Positions 1-8,770 of a DNA stretch of 64,000 nucleotides are shown here, piece after piece. The stretch covers positions 1,574,979 to 1,638,978 of the forward strand of contig CP089931.1 in NCBI GenBank assembly GCA_021307325.1, given 5' to 3'. Every line of letters starts with the position of its first letter. Position 1 is the first letter of the stretch. Under the pieces are notes generated by a model, which had not been told where the DNA came from, ran no database searches, and worked only from the letters and a program-made list of their open reading frames with translations. Both the position numbers and the translations under genes were made by a program. The stretch is from Peptoniphilus sp. GNH (lineage in GTDB: Bacteria > Bacillota > Clostridia > Tissierellales > Peptoniphilaceae).

Positions 1-1036
1 GATCTTTTGTCTTAGTTTTCAAGTCCTCAAAGAAATTTTTAGCAGATTTTTTTACTTTTGGTTTTCTAGGACTTCTTTTTCTTTCGTGGACTTGTGGTTT
101 TTCGTCTTTAAAGATACTTTCTTGTTTAAATTCAAAGCTTTTAGGCTCTTCTTCAAAAGGTTTGGAAATTTTTTCATCTAAGGAGAAGGCCTTAGTTTCA
201 TTTGAAGGTGTTTCTTCAAGAGGCATTTCTTCAAGTTCTTTTGGACTTGATTTTTTGTTTAAATCGGAAATCTCATCTTGAATTTGTTCTTCTTCTTTTT
301 GACGAGCATCATTTATCTCTTTAAGCTCATCTGTGAAGGCATTGCCTTTTTTTTCTGAATTTTTAATGTCTTCTAATTTGACATTTTCGTTTACTATATC
401 ATTTACAAGTTCGAGATCCTTATCTGCTGGGCCAGACTTGTTTAAATCTTTTAAATATAGCTCCACGCTTATTTTTTCTCTGTCATAAAGCTCTTTTATT
501 ATGCTATCGACATTGGGCGAATTTCTTCTCAAAAGAGTTTTTCTTATTTGAGATAAGATTTTGAACTTGTCCATATTGTATGAGTCGATGAGCCTTTGCA
601 AGTCATCGGTTATTTTATCTTCAAGCGGTGGATTGTTTAAGCCATCATAAAGGGCGATTGTGATTTCTCCATTAGTTATATAGTTGCCGATTTTGAAAGA
701 AGATGTGAAATCACCATCTGATCTCATATAGGCAATGCCAGATTTTCTTGCTCTCATTTCTAATGCGTCATTTAATTCTAGATTGTTGGTTGCTATTATT
801 ACATAGTCATAGGCGAAGAAAATAAAAGAGTCATTTACAATTTGTTGTTTTATAAAAATGCGATCAGGGTTGTCAATTTGGAGCTCTTTAATTTCTGGAG
901 AAATATCCTCTCCTATTATGTAAATCCTTGCTTGTGAATCCATCAATCTCAAAATTTTTTCATAGGCTGTCTTACCAGCTCCTATTACTAAAAAATTTTT
1001 ATTTTTTGTATCAATACTTACAGGTAAATATCTCAC
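1..1036 (-). CDS. Siroheme synthase-like (precorrin-2 dehydrogenase fold) protein, 3' end outside window
   Basis: Reading leftward from a GTG at 1036, preceded by AAGGAGG at 1044-1050, an open frame runs off the window edge (345 codons seen). The N-terminus has a Rossmann-type start (RYLPVSID, then VIGAGKTAYEKIL) and a later YVIIATNN strand. This is the order of the NAD-binding domain of siroheme synthase/precorrin-2 dehydrogenase (CysG-N/Met8p family), which oxidises precorrin-2 to sirohydrochlorin. From about residue 200 the protein becomes a highly charged, Lys/Glu/Pro-rich low-complexity tail ending in a basic stretch (RKRSPRKPKVKKSAKN), unusual for the family. The fold is supported by motif order. 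Enzymatic function is an inference, because the usual GGG loop is GAG here and no haem or cobalamin genes are adjacent. Confidence 0.6.
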   Translation of the reverse strand, partial: MRYLPVSIDTKNKNFLVIGAGKTAYEKILRLMDSQARIYIIGEDISPEIKELQIDNPDRIFIKQQIVNDSFIFFAYDYVIIATNNLELNDALEMRARKSGIAYMRSDGDFTSSFKIGNYITNGEITIALYDGLNNPPLEDKITDDLQRLIDSYNMDKFKILSQIRKTLLRRNSPNVDSIIKELYDREKISVELYLKDLNKSGPADKDLELVNDIVNENVKLEDIKNSEKKGNAFTDELKEINDARQKEEEQIQDEISDLNKKSSPKELEEMPLEETPSNETKAFSLDEKISKPFEEEPKSFEFKQESIFKDEKPQVHERKRSPRKPKVKKSAKNFFEDLKTKTKD

Positions 1037-1118
1037 GTGAATACCTCCTTAGTCAACTAAGAAAATTATATCATTAAATGAGGGATTGCAAAATGAAAAT
1101 TAAGTAAAAATACACAAT

Positions 1119-1163
1119 TGCAACTAACTTGTAATAAAATTAAAAACTTTGATATGTTATAAT
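1119..1163 (+). promoter_or_regulatory. WalR-like box and extended -10 promoter of SLH gene 1
   Basis: TGCAAC-N5-TGTAAT at 1119-1135 is one base from the WalR (YycF) consensus TGTWAH-N5-TGTWAH. A TGTTATAAT extended -10 lies at 1155-1163, and no good -35 is seen. The start codon is at 1186 with AGGAGG just upstream. Confidence 0.55.
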
Positions 1164-1185
1164 AAAAGAACTAGGAGGTAAGAAA

Positions 1186-3216
1186 ATGAAGAAAACTAAA
1201 AAAGCAGCAAGTCTTGTTTTAGCAGCCCTTTTGTTGGTTCCAGGAGCAGCTTTTGCAAAAAGCTTCCCAGACGTTCAAACAAACGCTGTGTGGGCCAAGG
1301 CATCTATTGAAAAATTGGCTGACAGGGGCATTATAAATGGCTACAACGACGGGAACTATTATCCAGGCAAGTACGTGTCTTTTGAAGAAACTGCTAGTTT
1401 ATTGAAGGGTTTACTAAATCCGACACAAGATGAAATCAGGAAAGCAAAAAGTCAATATGATGATATAGTAAGAAAATATGGGGTTAGCACTTGGGCAATA
1501 GAGCCTATATCTTATATGCTCTATAAGGAAATAATGAGTGAAAATGACCTTAAAAAGGCAGAAGCATCAAATTATTTCAAGACCAGGGAAGACAGAGCTT
1601 ATCCTGAAAGAAATGCGATTACAATCTATTATGCAAAAGCTTTGGGTCTTTCAGCAAATGGAGATCAAAATCTTTTAAAACACACAGACAAGAGTGATAT
1701 TCCATCTGCTACAAGAGGCTACTTAGCCTCTCTTGTAAAGGCGGATATCTTTGCAGCTACAGGAAGCAATGGAAAGTTTGAAGGAAGAAGACCTATAAGA
1801 AGATCAGAGATGGCTTTTATAACAGATAAGTCTTATGAATACGCCAAGGGCAAGACCAAAGTTGAATCAGAAGTGACTACCAACGGAAGAGTAATGACAG
1901 ATGTCAGCGAAGGCGCTACCACTATTTTGGTAAAATTGGATAGCAGATCTAATGCTGCTATATTTACAGTAAATGAAAAGACCAAGGTAGAATGCAAGGG
2001 CTATACAGCAAAACTTCAAGACCTCTATAAAGATCTACAAGTAAAGGTGACTTACAAGACAGAAGACACGGGTTCTGACAATTTGGGAACTGCTACAAAA
2101 ATTGAAATCATAGATTCCAATTACCAAGGCTCCAAGATTGTAGGCTATGCAAGAAATGTCAATGCAAGCTATGGTAGAATCACAATAGATTATAGGAAAA
2201 ACTACTCTAATTCAGATGAAGTGGCAACTTCTAGCTATCTGTCATCTTATGATACACAAGAATATGTGCTAGCAAGAGATGCAAAGATTTATAGAGTTGG
2301 AGATGTATATAATAACAATCTTGTAAATGTGCAAAATGGAGACAGAATTGAATACAAACTAAATTCTGCAAAAGAGATAACAGAAGCCTATGTTTATCCA
2401 AGAAATGCTAAAATCACAGGCGAAGTTGTAGAAACAAGTTCTAACTCGGGCATCAGCGGATATGCAAATTATGTAGTCTTGATGCAAAATGGAACAAAAT
2501 TCAAATTCTACATCCCAGATTCCATGAAAGATAAGCCGGTTTATTCATCTTTCGCAGTTTCAAGAACCTACTCAACCCTATCCAAGGGAGACAAGCCTAC
2601 ATTTGATATTAACTACAAAGTAATAGTTGGAGAAAATGGCTATGGTAACTACGACAGGAGAGGTAGAGTTACAAATTATTCAGATTATGGAAGAATTTAT
2701 GTAGATAATTATGAATACCAAATCCCAGTTGATAGAGATGGATATATAACTTGCCCAGTATATGATAAAAACAATGCTCAAATAAATGGATATGTAAAGC
2801 TAAGCTCTATCCTAGGCTACAATGTATCTTTATCAGTTAGAAACAATGGCAGTAGCAATGTCCCGAGTGTATATTACTTGAAAATCGAAGATTACTATAA
2901 CGGATCTGGTATACAAAGCGGAAGATACAATAGATCAGATGTAAGAGGAGAAGGCACTATATCACTAGATAGCAGTTACATGGATAACTATGGAAGACGA
3001 CTCTATAAGGTTTCTTTGACAACATTAATAGATAATCTAAATGGAAACATCTTGAATAATTATCTAAACTATGAGGGCTATGTAAGACTTACAGATGCTG
3101 AGTACAATAGTTGGAGGATTAACAATAATCGTATTTCAATCAAAGGAAGCACAGATTCATCAGGAAACTTCTCGCCAAATTATGGCTACAACATTAGCAG
3201 ATATAGAGATTGGTGA
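1186..3216 (+). CDS. SLH-domain surface (S-layer-type) protein
   Basis: A 676-aa protein with a cleavable signal peptide (MKKTKKAASLVLAALLLVPG, cleaved after AFA). It is followed by S-layer-homology segments across roughly residues 25-220 (for example SFPDVQTNAVWAKASIEKLA then GYNDGNYYPGKYVSFEE; a later segment contains GKFEGRRPIRRSEMAF). SLH domains bind secondary cell-wall polysaccharide, so the protein should be surface-anchored. The remaining ~450 residues are beta-rich and Tyr/Asn/Ser/Gly-rich, with no family I recognise. The ATG is well placed behind AGGAGG. It is monocistronic, with its own promoter and terminator, and its overall plan matches the SLH protein at 31152-33521. Specific function (S-layer subunit, adhesin) cannot be told from sequence. 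Confidence 0.85.
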   Translation: MKKTKKAASLVLAALLLVPGAAFAKSFPDVQTNAVWAKASIEKLADRGIINGYNDGNYYPGKYVSFEETASLLKGLLNPTQDEIRKAKSQYDDIVRKYGVSTWAIEPISYMLYKEIMSENDLKKAEASNYFKTREDRAYPERNAITIYYAKALGLSANGDQNLLKHTDKSDIPSATRGYLASLVKADIFAATGSNGKFEGRRPIRRSEMAFITDKSYEYAKGKTKVESEVTTNGRVMTDVSEGATTILVKLDSRSNAAIFTVNEKTKVECKGYTAKLQDLYKDLQVKVTYKTEDTGSDNLGTATKIEIIDSNYQGSKIVGYARNVNASYGRITIDYRKNYSNSDEVATSSYLSSYDTQEYVLARDAKIYRVGDVYNNNLVNVQNGDRIEYKLNSAKEITEAYVYPRNAKITGEVVETSSNSGISGYANYVVLMQNGTKFKFYIPDSMKDKPVYSSFAVSRTYSTLSKGDKPTFDINYKVIVGENGYGNYDRRGRVTNYSDYGRIYVDNYEYQIPVDRDGYITCPVYDKNNAQINGYVKLSSILGYNVSLSVRNNGSSNVPSVYYLKIEDYYNGSGIQSGRYNRSDVRGEGTISLDSSYMDNYGRRLYKVSLTTLIDNLNGNILNNYLNYEGYVRLTDAEYNSWRINNNRISIKGSTDSSGNFSPNYGYNISRYRDW

Positions 3217-3248
3217 CGATAAATTAAATAGTTTAAAATTATATTAGT

Positions 3249-3283
3249 AAACGGCAGAGGATATACTCCTTCTGCCGTTTTTT
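3249..3283 (+). terminator. Rho-independent terminator after SLH gene 1
   Basis: A stem AACGGCAGA/TCTGCCGTT is followed by a T run. It also lies just beyond the stop of the leftward M20 gene, so it may serve both strands. Confidence 0.85.
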
Positions 3284-3293
3284 AACTTAAAAC

Positions 3294-4442
3294 TTATTTG
3301 ACCATATTTAGGTGAAGATCGCATGCAGCCAAGAGGGCTCTTTCATCTATGTCAAAGAGCTGATGATGGTGAGGGTAGGCTGTTGTTTTTCCTGATTGGG
3401 AACCTACTCTTACAAAGACTGACTTCACCACTTGTGAATAGTCGGCGAAGTCTTCAGCTCCTAGTGATGGCTTGCCATTTGAAATTATGTTTTCGAAAGA
3501 AAAGATTTCAGAAGCTTTTGTCCTTGCGAGGTCAGCCATATCTTTGTCATTTACAAGCACAGATGCGGCATCGTAATTTGTAAAAGTTATTTTACAATCG
3601 TGAATTTCTCCTATAAGGCGGGCTAGGTTTTCTATTCTTTTCAAAAAATCCTTTCTCAAATCTTCGTCAAGACATCTGAGAGTGCCTTCGAGAAAGCCAG
3701 AGTCGGCTACTACATTATATCTTGTGCCTGCAGAAATTTTACCAACAGAGATTACACAAGCTTCTTGGGGATCTTTTTTTCTAGAAACCAGATTTTGTAG
3801 CTCGGTAAGGATATTTGCCAAGCAAAGTGCGGCGTCTTTTCCCAAGTGGGGAGAAGCGGCATGAGCTGCCTCTCCATAAACTTGTACTTTAAAGATGTCG
3901 CAAGAAGCATAAGAAGGGCCGTCCAAGATTTCACACTTGCCGAGTAAAATATCAGATGCTAAGTGGATGCCAAAGGCAAAATCCACATCCTTTAGATGGC
4001 CATCTCTTACAAAGATCCTAGCTCCGGCACCGATTTCTTCAGCTGCTTGAAAGGCTAGCTTTATTTTTCCTTTATACTTACTTTTATTTGCTGCTATTAT
4101 TTTTGCTGCGCCCAAAAGAGCGGCCGTATGACCATCATGACCACAGGCGTGAGCGAGCCCCTTGTTTTTTGATGAATAGGGGCAAGTTTTCTTATCTTCC
4201 AACTCCAGGGCATCCATATCAGCTCTTAAAAAAGCTGTGGGGCCTGGATTTTTTGTGTCAATTTCTGCTAGAAGTCCAGTTTCTCCGACTCTTATAGGTC
4301 TTAGACCCATTCCAGTTAATTCTTTTTCTACAAAATCTGCAGTCTTGTATTCTTTGAGGCTGGGTTCGGGATTTTCGTGCAAAAATCTCCTCGCGCCTAT
4401 TATATAGTCCTTTATCTCTAAGACTTCTTTACTATTTATCAT
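3294..4442 (-). CDS. M20D-family amidohydrolase (N-acyl amino acid / amidohydrolase type)
   Basis: A 382-aa protein of the M20D peptidase family (hippurate/IAA-amino-acid hydrolase type), a cytosolic dinuclear metal enzyme that removes acyl groups from N-acylated amino acids. Visible metal-binding motifs are ACGHDGH near residue 98 and AAEEIGAGA near 133. The dimerisation-domain pattern AHAASPH and a late GAEDFADY motif (metal ligand) also fit, and the length is normal. Its ATG overlaps the stop of metQ (TAATG), so it is the last gene of the methionine transporter operon under the T-box leader. The context suggests release of methionine from N-acyl- or N-formyl-methionine, but that substrate is an inference; the family is broad. 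Confidence 0.85.
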   Translation of the reverse strand: MINSKEVLEIKDYIIGARRFLHENPEPSLKEYKTADFVEKELTGMGLRPIRVGETGLLAEIDTKNPGPTAFLRADMDALELEDKKTCPYSSKNKGLAHACGHDGHTAALLGAAKIIAANKSKYKGKIKLAFQAAEEIGAGARIFVRDGHLKDVDFAFGIHLASDILLGKCEILDGPSYASCDIFKVQVYGEAAHAASPHLGKDAALCLANILTELQNLVSRKKDPQEACVISVGKISAGTRYNVVADSGFLEGTLRCLDEDLRKDFLKRIENLARLIGEIHDCKITFTNYDAASVLVNDKDMADLARTKASEIFSFENIISNGKPSLGAEDFADYSQVVKSVFVRVGSQSGKTTAYPHHHQLFDIDERALLAACDLHLNMVK

Positions 4443-5293
4443 TATTTTAAGTCTCCATCCCAGGCTGGTATAGATGCTCCCTTAGATGTTTCTTCTATAA
4501 CTTTCTTAGTGTCATCTGCTTGATAAGCCTTTACTATTTTTTTATAAATTTCATTGTCCTTGTCTTCTGGTCTTGCGACTATGATATTTATATAGGGCTT
4601 AGAATTTTCGTCAACAGGTTCCAAGAAAATGGAATCTTTTACTGGGTCAAAGCCTGCATCGACAGCGTAACCGTTGTTTATGCAAGAAGCTGCCACATCT
4701 TGAAGGTTTCTAGCAGTTTGGGAAGCATCCACAGTTATGATGTCTAGATTCTTTGGATTTTCTTTTATATCCTTGCTGGTTACAAGTTGTCCCGGCTTAG
4801 AATCTAGCTTTATAAGGTCTGCAGATTGCAAAAGTACCAAAGCCCTTGATTGGTTTGTAGGATCGACCGGTATAGCTATTTGAGCCTTGTCTGGTATTTG
4901 GTCTACGCTGTCATATTTTTGTGAAAATATTCCAAGTGGAGCCAAAACTGTGTCGCCAATTGATACGAGGTTGGCCTTCTTTTCTTGATTGAATTTGTCG
5001 AGGAAGGCTTGATGTTGAAAAGAGTTCAAATCAATTTCCTTATCGACCAAGGCAACATTTGGTTGATTGTAATCTGAGAATTCTACAAATTCTATCTTGA
5101 TACCTTCTTTTTCCAATTTGGATTTTACAAAATCCCACACATCGTGGTTAGCGCCCACTAGACCGATTTTTACACTAGTAGACTCATTAGCTTCAGATGT
5201 TTTTTTGTCAGCATTTTGTTTTGCTCCAGAACATCCCACCAGGCCAAGAGCCAATACACCAATTCCTACCAAGTTAAACAATTTCTTTTTCAT
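4442..5293 (-). CDS. metQ: Methionine ABC transporter substrate-binding lipoprotein
   Basis: A 283-aa lipoprotein of the NlpA/MetQ family. The signal ends in the lipobox LGLVGC, so the mature protein starts with a lipidated Cys on the outer face of the membrane. The body (VKIGLVGANHDVWDFVKSKL; PVDPTNQSRALVLLQ; DAGFDPVKDSIF) is typical of MetQ, which binds L- or D-methionine and delivers it to MetI/MetN. The start has GGAGG 7-8 nt upstream. It sits 11 nt after metI and overlaps the M20 gene. Substrate specificity follows from family plus the operon's methionine-type T-box. Confidence 0.92.
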   Translation of the reverse strand: MKKKLFNLVGIGVLALGLVGCSGAKQNADKKTSEANESTSVKIGLVGANHDVWDFVKSKLEKEGIKIEFVEFSDYNQPNVALVDKEIDLNSFQHQAFLDKFNQEKKANLVSIGDTVLAPLGIFSQKYDSVDQIPDKAQIAIPVDPTNQSRALVLLQSADLIKLDSKPGQLVTSKDIKENPKNLDIITVDASQTARNLQDVAASCINNGYAVDAGFDPVKDSIFLEPVDENSKPYINIIVARPEDKDNEIYKKIVKAYQADDTKKVIEETSKGASIPAWDGDLK

Positions 5294-5304
5294 TTTTTTT
5301 CCTC

Positions 5305-5970
5305 CTATTTTTCTACTTTTTTAATTAATATATTTGACACACCTTGAATGATAAAGACAATAATTAAAATAATTATAAGACACACCAAGGTGACATCATC
5401 TTGAAATCTTCCATAGCCTACATTTATGGCTATTTGTCCTAGGCCGCCAGCTCCGATCGCACCTGCCATGGCGGTAAGACCCACCAAGGAGATGAGAGTC
5501 AGGGAAGAAGCCCTTATAATATTTGCAAGTCCTTCTTTTAGATAGACTCGCAGAATTATATCAGCATTTGAATCGCCCATAGAAAGGGCGGCTTCTATCA
5601 CACCCTTATCCACATCTGCCAAAGCGGATTCTACCTGCTTGGCAAAAAAAGGAAAGGCTGCGAAAAAAAGAGGGACTATGGCCGCTCTTTGCCCTATACT
5701 TGTGCCTGCTATAAGCCTCGTAAGAGGAGCTATAAAGGTAAGCATTATTATAAAAGGCACGGACCTTAAAAGGTTTATTAGCTTATCCAAGAACGAATTT
5801 AAAAATTTGTTTTCTAAAATCGCACCGGGCCTTGTAGTTACTAGAATGACCCCCAAGATAAGACCTACAAGGCCTGCAAATATTGCAGTAAAAAAGGTCA
5901 TGTAGAGGGTGGATATACTTGCGCTTAAAAAATCATCTTTTATAGCCAAAGCATTTGCAAAATAATTCAT
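5305..5970 (-). CDS. metI: Methionine ABC transporter permease
   Basis: A 221-aa integral membrane protein with about five transmembrane helices and the binding-protein-dependent permease EAA loop (VESALADVDKGVIEAALSMG around residue 110-130). It ends in a short basic tail. It pairs with MetN and MetQ to import methionine. The start overlaps the metN stop by 4 nt, which indicates translational coupling. Length and motif layout are those of MetI. Confidence 0.92.
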   Translation of the reverse strand: MNYFANALAIKDDFLSASISTLYMTFFTAIFAGLVGLILGVILVTTRPGAILENKFLNSFLDKLINLLRSVPFIIMLTFIAPLTRLIAGTSIGQRAAIVPLFFAAFPFFAKQVESALADVDKGVIEAALSMGDSNADIILRVYLKEGLANIIRASSLTLISLVGLTAMAGAIGAGGLGQIAINVGYGRFQDDVTLVCLIIILIIVFIIQGVSNILIKKVEK

Positions 5971-7013
5971 ATAAACACCTCACTTAAATTTATATTAGAA
6001 AGTCTTACTCCTTCTTTTTCTAGAAAATGGAAGGCCGACTTGAGATTTTCTTCATCACCCTTTATTTTCACTATTAGAGTGCCCAAGGGGATATTTGAAA
6101 TAAATTCTATATTGCCCCAGAGAATGGAAGTCTTGACCTTGAATCGCTCGTATATTTCGACAATAAGAGGCTTTGTAGTTGAAGTGCCAAGATAGGATAG
6201 CTCCAAAATTCTCTCATCATCTTTAAGGGAAATAAGCTCCTTGTTGGCCCTTAAACTTTCCAGAACAGAGTCCAAATTGTTGGCGGTTTTTATAAATTCT
6301 TGGGTCAATTTTTGTTTAGGTTTAGAAAATATTTCAATAGCAGTGCCGACTTCTATGACTTTTCCATTTTCCATGACAGCCAATTTGTTGCAAATTTCTT
6401 TTACCACTTGCATTTCGTGAGTGATAATTACAATGGTGATGCCCAGTTTTTTGTTCAAATCCTTTAGCAAATTTAGAATCTGCAAAGTGGTTTGAGGGTC
6501 TAGGGCAGAGGTTGCTTCATCACAAAGTAGGATGTCAGGGTCGTTGGCAAGGGCTCTTGCTATGGCAACTCTTTGCTTTTGACCACCAGATAGTTCGCCG
6601 GGATAGGCCCCTTGTTTATCGACAATGCCGACAAGACTTAGGAGGTCTTTAGCTTTTTCTATCTTTTCTTTTTTTGAAAGCTTTGAGTGCTTTAGGGGAT
6701 AGATTACATTATCCAGTATCGTTCTACTCTTCATGAGATTAAAATGCTGAAAAATCATACCTATCTTTCTTCTCTTAGACCTCAAGTCTTTTGCCGACAT
6801 AGAAAGCAAATCTTTGCCATTCACAAGCACCCTGCCCTCATCTGGTCTTTGAAGAAGATTTATACATCTTACAAGAGTTGACTTTCCTGCACCAGAAAAT
6901 CCAACTATGCCGAATATATCCTTGTCCTCAATTTTTAAATTCACTCCATCAACAGCTTTTATAAGCTTATCTTTTTGTTTGAAACTAACTCTTATATTTT
7001 CAAGTTCTATCAA
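5967..7013 (-). CDS. metN: Methionine ABC transporter ATP-binding protein with NIL domain
   Basis: A 348-aa ATPase. It has Walker A GFSGAGKST, signature LSGGQKQR, Walker B ILLCDEATS and the switch His (ITHEM). A C-terminal ~80-residue NIL/ACT-like domain (from about residue 270) in this family binds cytosolic methionine and inhibits transport. I choose TTG 7013 as start because GGAGGT (7026-7021) sits 7 nt upstream. The first in-frame ATG (7034) lies directly against the T run of the leader terminator and has no ribosome site. It is the first gene of the T-box-controlled operon. Confidence 0.92.
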   Translation of the reverse strand: MIELENIRVSFKQKDKLIKAVDGVNLKIEDKDIFGIVGFSGAGKSTLVRCINLLQRPDEGRVLVNGKDLLSMSAKDLRSKRRKIGMIFQHFNLMKSRTILDNVIYPLKHSKLSKKEKIEKAKDLLSLVGIVDKQGAYPGELSGGQKQRVAIARALANDPDILLCDEATSALDPQTTLQILNLLKDLNKKLGITIVIITHEMQVVKEICNKLAVMENGKVIEVGTAIEIFSKPKQKLTQEFIKTANNLDSVLESLRANKELISLKDDERILELSYLGTSTTKPLIVEIYERFKVKTSILWGNIEFISNIPLGTLIVKIKGDEENLKSAFHFLEKEGVRLSNINLSEVFI

Positions 7014-7034
7014 ATTCACTACCTCCATAAACAT

Positions 7035-7293
7035 AAAAAAACGTCCTTCTTATCTAAAAAAGATAAAAAGGACGAAAAATTCCGCGTTACCACCTTATTT
7101 GCCTAAAAAATAGACCACCTTCAGGTACCATCATACCCTAACTCTGTAACGGGAGTTCCCGTATGAATCTAAATATCGACTCATCCCATCAAGGACCATG
7201 TTCAGTCACTCTTCTTTTGGCCACTCTCACCAATATGGCTTCTCTGTAAAAATATCATTGACTTACTCTTCCTCTTGTTTGGTTTTGCTGATG
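7035..7293 (-). promoter_or_regulatory. T-box riboswitch leader (probably methionine-specific) upstream of metNIQ
   Basis: On the minus strand, the T-box core AAGGTGGTAACGCGGA (within 7081-7100) is followed by a long intrinsic terminator. Its stem CGTCCTT...AAGGACG spans 7042-7074 and a run of Ts ends at the metN start region. The 5' half contains the stem I material expected of a T-box. In GAACATGGTCC the triplet ATG (7199-7197) is in a plausible specifier position, matching tRNA-Met and the downstream methionine transporter. Uncharged tRNA binding would favour the antiterminator and transcription of metN-metI-metQ-M20. T-box identity is strong; the specifier assignment is inferred. Confidence 0.85.
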
Positions 7294-7299
7294 AATGAT

Positions 7300-7328
7300 A
7301 TTTTACGAGAGGTGAAAAAGAATGTCAA
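7300..7328 (-). promoter_or_regulatory. Sigma-A promoter of the T-box/metNIQ operon
   Basis: TTGACA (7328-7323), a 17-nt spacer and TAAAAT (7305-7300) on the minus strand place transcription start just upstream of the T-box leader. Confidence 0.8.
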
Positions 7329-7399
7329 GGGTTAAATTAAAAAAATTTTAAAATATTAATGAATACTGTATAATAAGATAAACAAAAGGAGAGATGCAT

Positions 7400-8770
7400 A
7401 TGAAAAGATATATAAGAGAGGGAGTAGAAGCCCTAAAGGGGATTTCTTTCCAAATGCCTGGTCACAAACAGAGAAAATTTGAAGATGATTTTGATTTTAT
7501 AAAACACGATGTAACTGAAACATGGACAACTGACAACTTATTAAATCCGCAAGGCTGTATTAGAGAGTCCGAAAGAGAAATGGAGAGGATTTTTGAAACT
7601 AAAAGATCCTACTACATGGTCAATGGTTCATCAGGCTCTTTAATCTGCGCCATAGCTGCAGCAACAAAGCCTGGCGACAGAATTTTGGTACAAAGAAATT
7701 GTCACAAGTCGGTTTTTAATGCAGCTGTAATAGCAAGACTAAAGCTTTCCTATTTTCACGCCAACTATGACAAGAAGGAGAACCTTATAACAGATGCGGA
7801 CCCTAAGGTCATAGAAAAGGCCCTTGAAGAAAATGGGGACATAAGCTGTGTTGTGATAACTAGTCCAAATTATTTTGGAGTGACAAGCAGAGTAAAAGAG
7901 ATAGCAGATATTGTGCATGCTCATGGAGCTGTATTAATAGTTGATGAAGCTCATGGCCCCCACCTTCCCTTTTCAGCATATAGAGAAAAGTCTGCCCTAT
8001 TCCAAGATGCAGACCTTGTAATTCATTCTCCCCACAAGACTCTGCCTGCCTTGACTCAGACGTCACTTTTACACCTTGTAAGCAATCGAATTGATGAAAA
8101 AAGGCTTATGAAGACCATAATACTTTTCACAACGACATCCCCTTCTTATATCTTCACACAAAATATGGAAGGCGCTCTTGATTTTATGGAAACAAGGGGC
8201 GGGGAACTTTTGAGTGCGAATGAAGGCTATATAAAAGAGATGGAGGACAAGTTAAAAGGCAAGGTGATTTTTTACAAGCCTTCAAATGGAGTTTTCAAAG
8301 AGCCCATGAAGGTGCTGTTTAGGATTCCCGGGCTTACAGGCTTTGAGATTGTAAGGAGTTTGTATTTCGACTATAATATAAGGGTAGAAATGGCAGATTT
8401 TTACTATGTTCTTGCCATTGCCACAGTCATGAATACAAAAGAGGACTATGAAATCTTGACAAGGGCCTTGGCAGAAATTTCAGAAAAGGCCAGAAAAGAG
8501 ATAGACCTGCCCAAGTTTGAAGAAAAAAATCCTGAAAAGAAAATGGAAGCTTATGAAGCTTTTCATAAAAAATCTCTTCGCTTGCCTTATGAAAAGACAG
8601 AGGGCAGAGTTGCGGCGTCAATTGTCGCACCATATCCGCCGGGAGTTCCGATTCTTATACCTGGTGAGCTTGTAGATCGTGAAATTATTGAAACTCTAGG
8701 AGAATATTTAAAATATGGAGCCCATATTGTGGGAATAGAAGATGGCATGATGGAGGTAATAGATGAATAG
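7400..8770 (+). CDS. Orn/Lys/Arg decarboxylase-family PLP enzyme (YaaO type)
   Basis: A 456-aa fold-type I PLP enzyme of the Orn/Lys/Arg decarboxylase major-domain family, short form. Visible features are the substrate/PLP region GSSGSLICAIAA, the aspartate strand VDEAHGPHLPF, and the PLP-lysine motif HSPHKTLPALTQTS around residue 210. A C-terminal domain ends with VAPYPPGVPILIPGE. It would decarboxylate a basic amino acid to a polyamine or diamine; which one is unclear. ATG 7400 is preferred to ATG 7394 because AGGAG is then 8 nt away. It heads the tmk-holB operon, the same order as B. subtilis yaaO. A TATAAT at 7369-7374 is the likely -10. Confidence 0.88.
   Translation: MKRYIREGVEALKGISFQMPGHKQRKFEDDFDFIKHDVTETWTTDNLLNPQGCIRESEREMERIFETKRSYYMVNGSSGSLICAIAAATKPGDRILVQRNCHKSVFNAAVIARLKLSYFHANYDKKENLITDADPKVIEKALEENGDISCVVITSPNYFGVTSRVKEIADIVHAHGAVLIVDEAHGPHLPFSAYREKSALFQDADLVIHSPHKTLPALTQTSLLHLVSNRIDEKRLMKTIILFTTTSPSYIFTQNMEGALDFMETRGGELLSANEGYIKEMEDKLKGKVIFYKPSNGVFKEPMKVLFRIPGLTGFEIVRSLYFDYNIRVEMADFYYVLAIATVMNTKEDYEILTRALAEISEKARKEIDLPKFEEKNPEKKMEAYEAFHKKSLRLPYEKTEGRVAASIVAPYPPGVPILIPGELVDREIIETLGEYLKYGAHIVGIEDGMMEVIDE

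Noticed and set aside
7014-7034. ATG 7034 as the metN start
   Set aside because: It directly follows the leader terminator's T run and lacks a ribosome site; TTG 7013 has GGAGGT at 7 nt.
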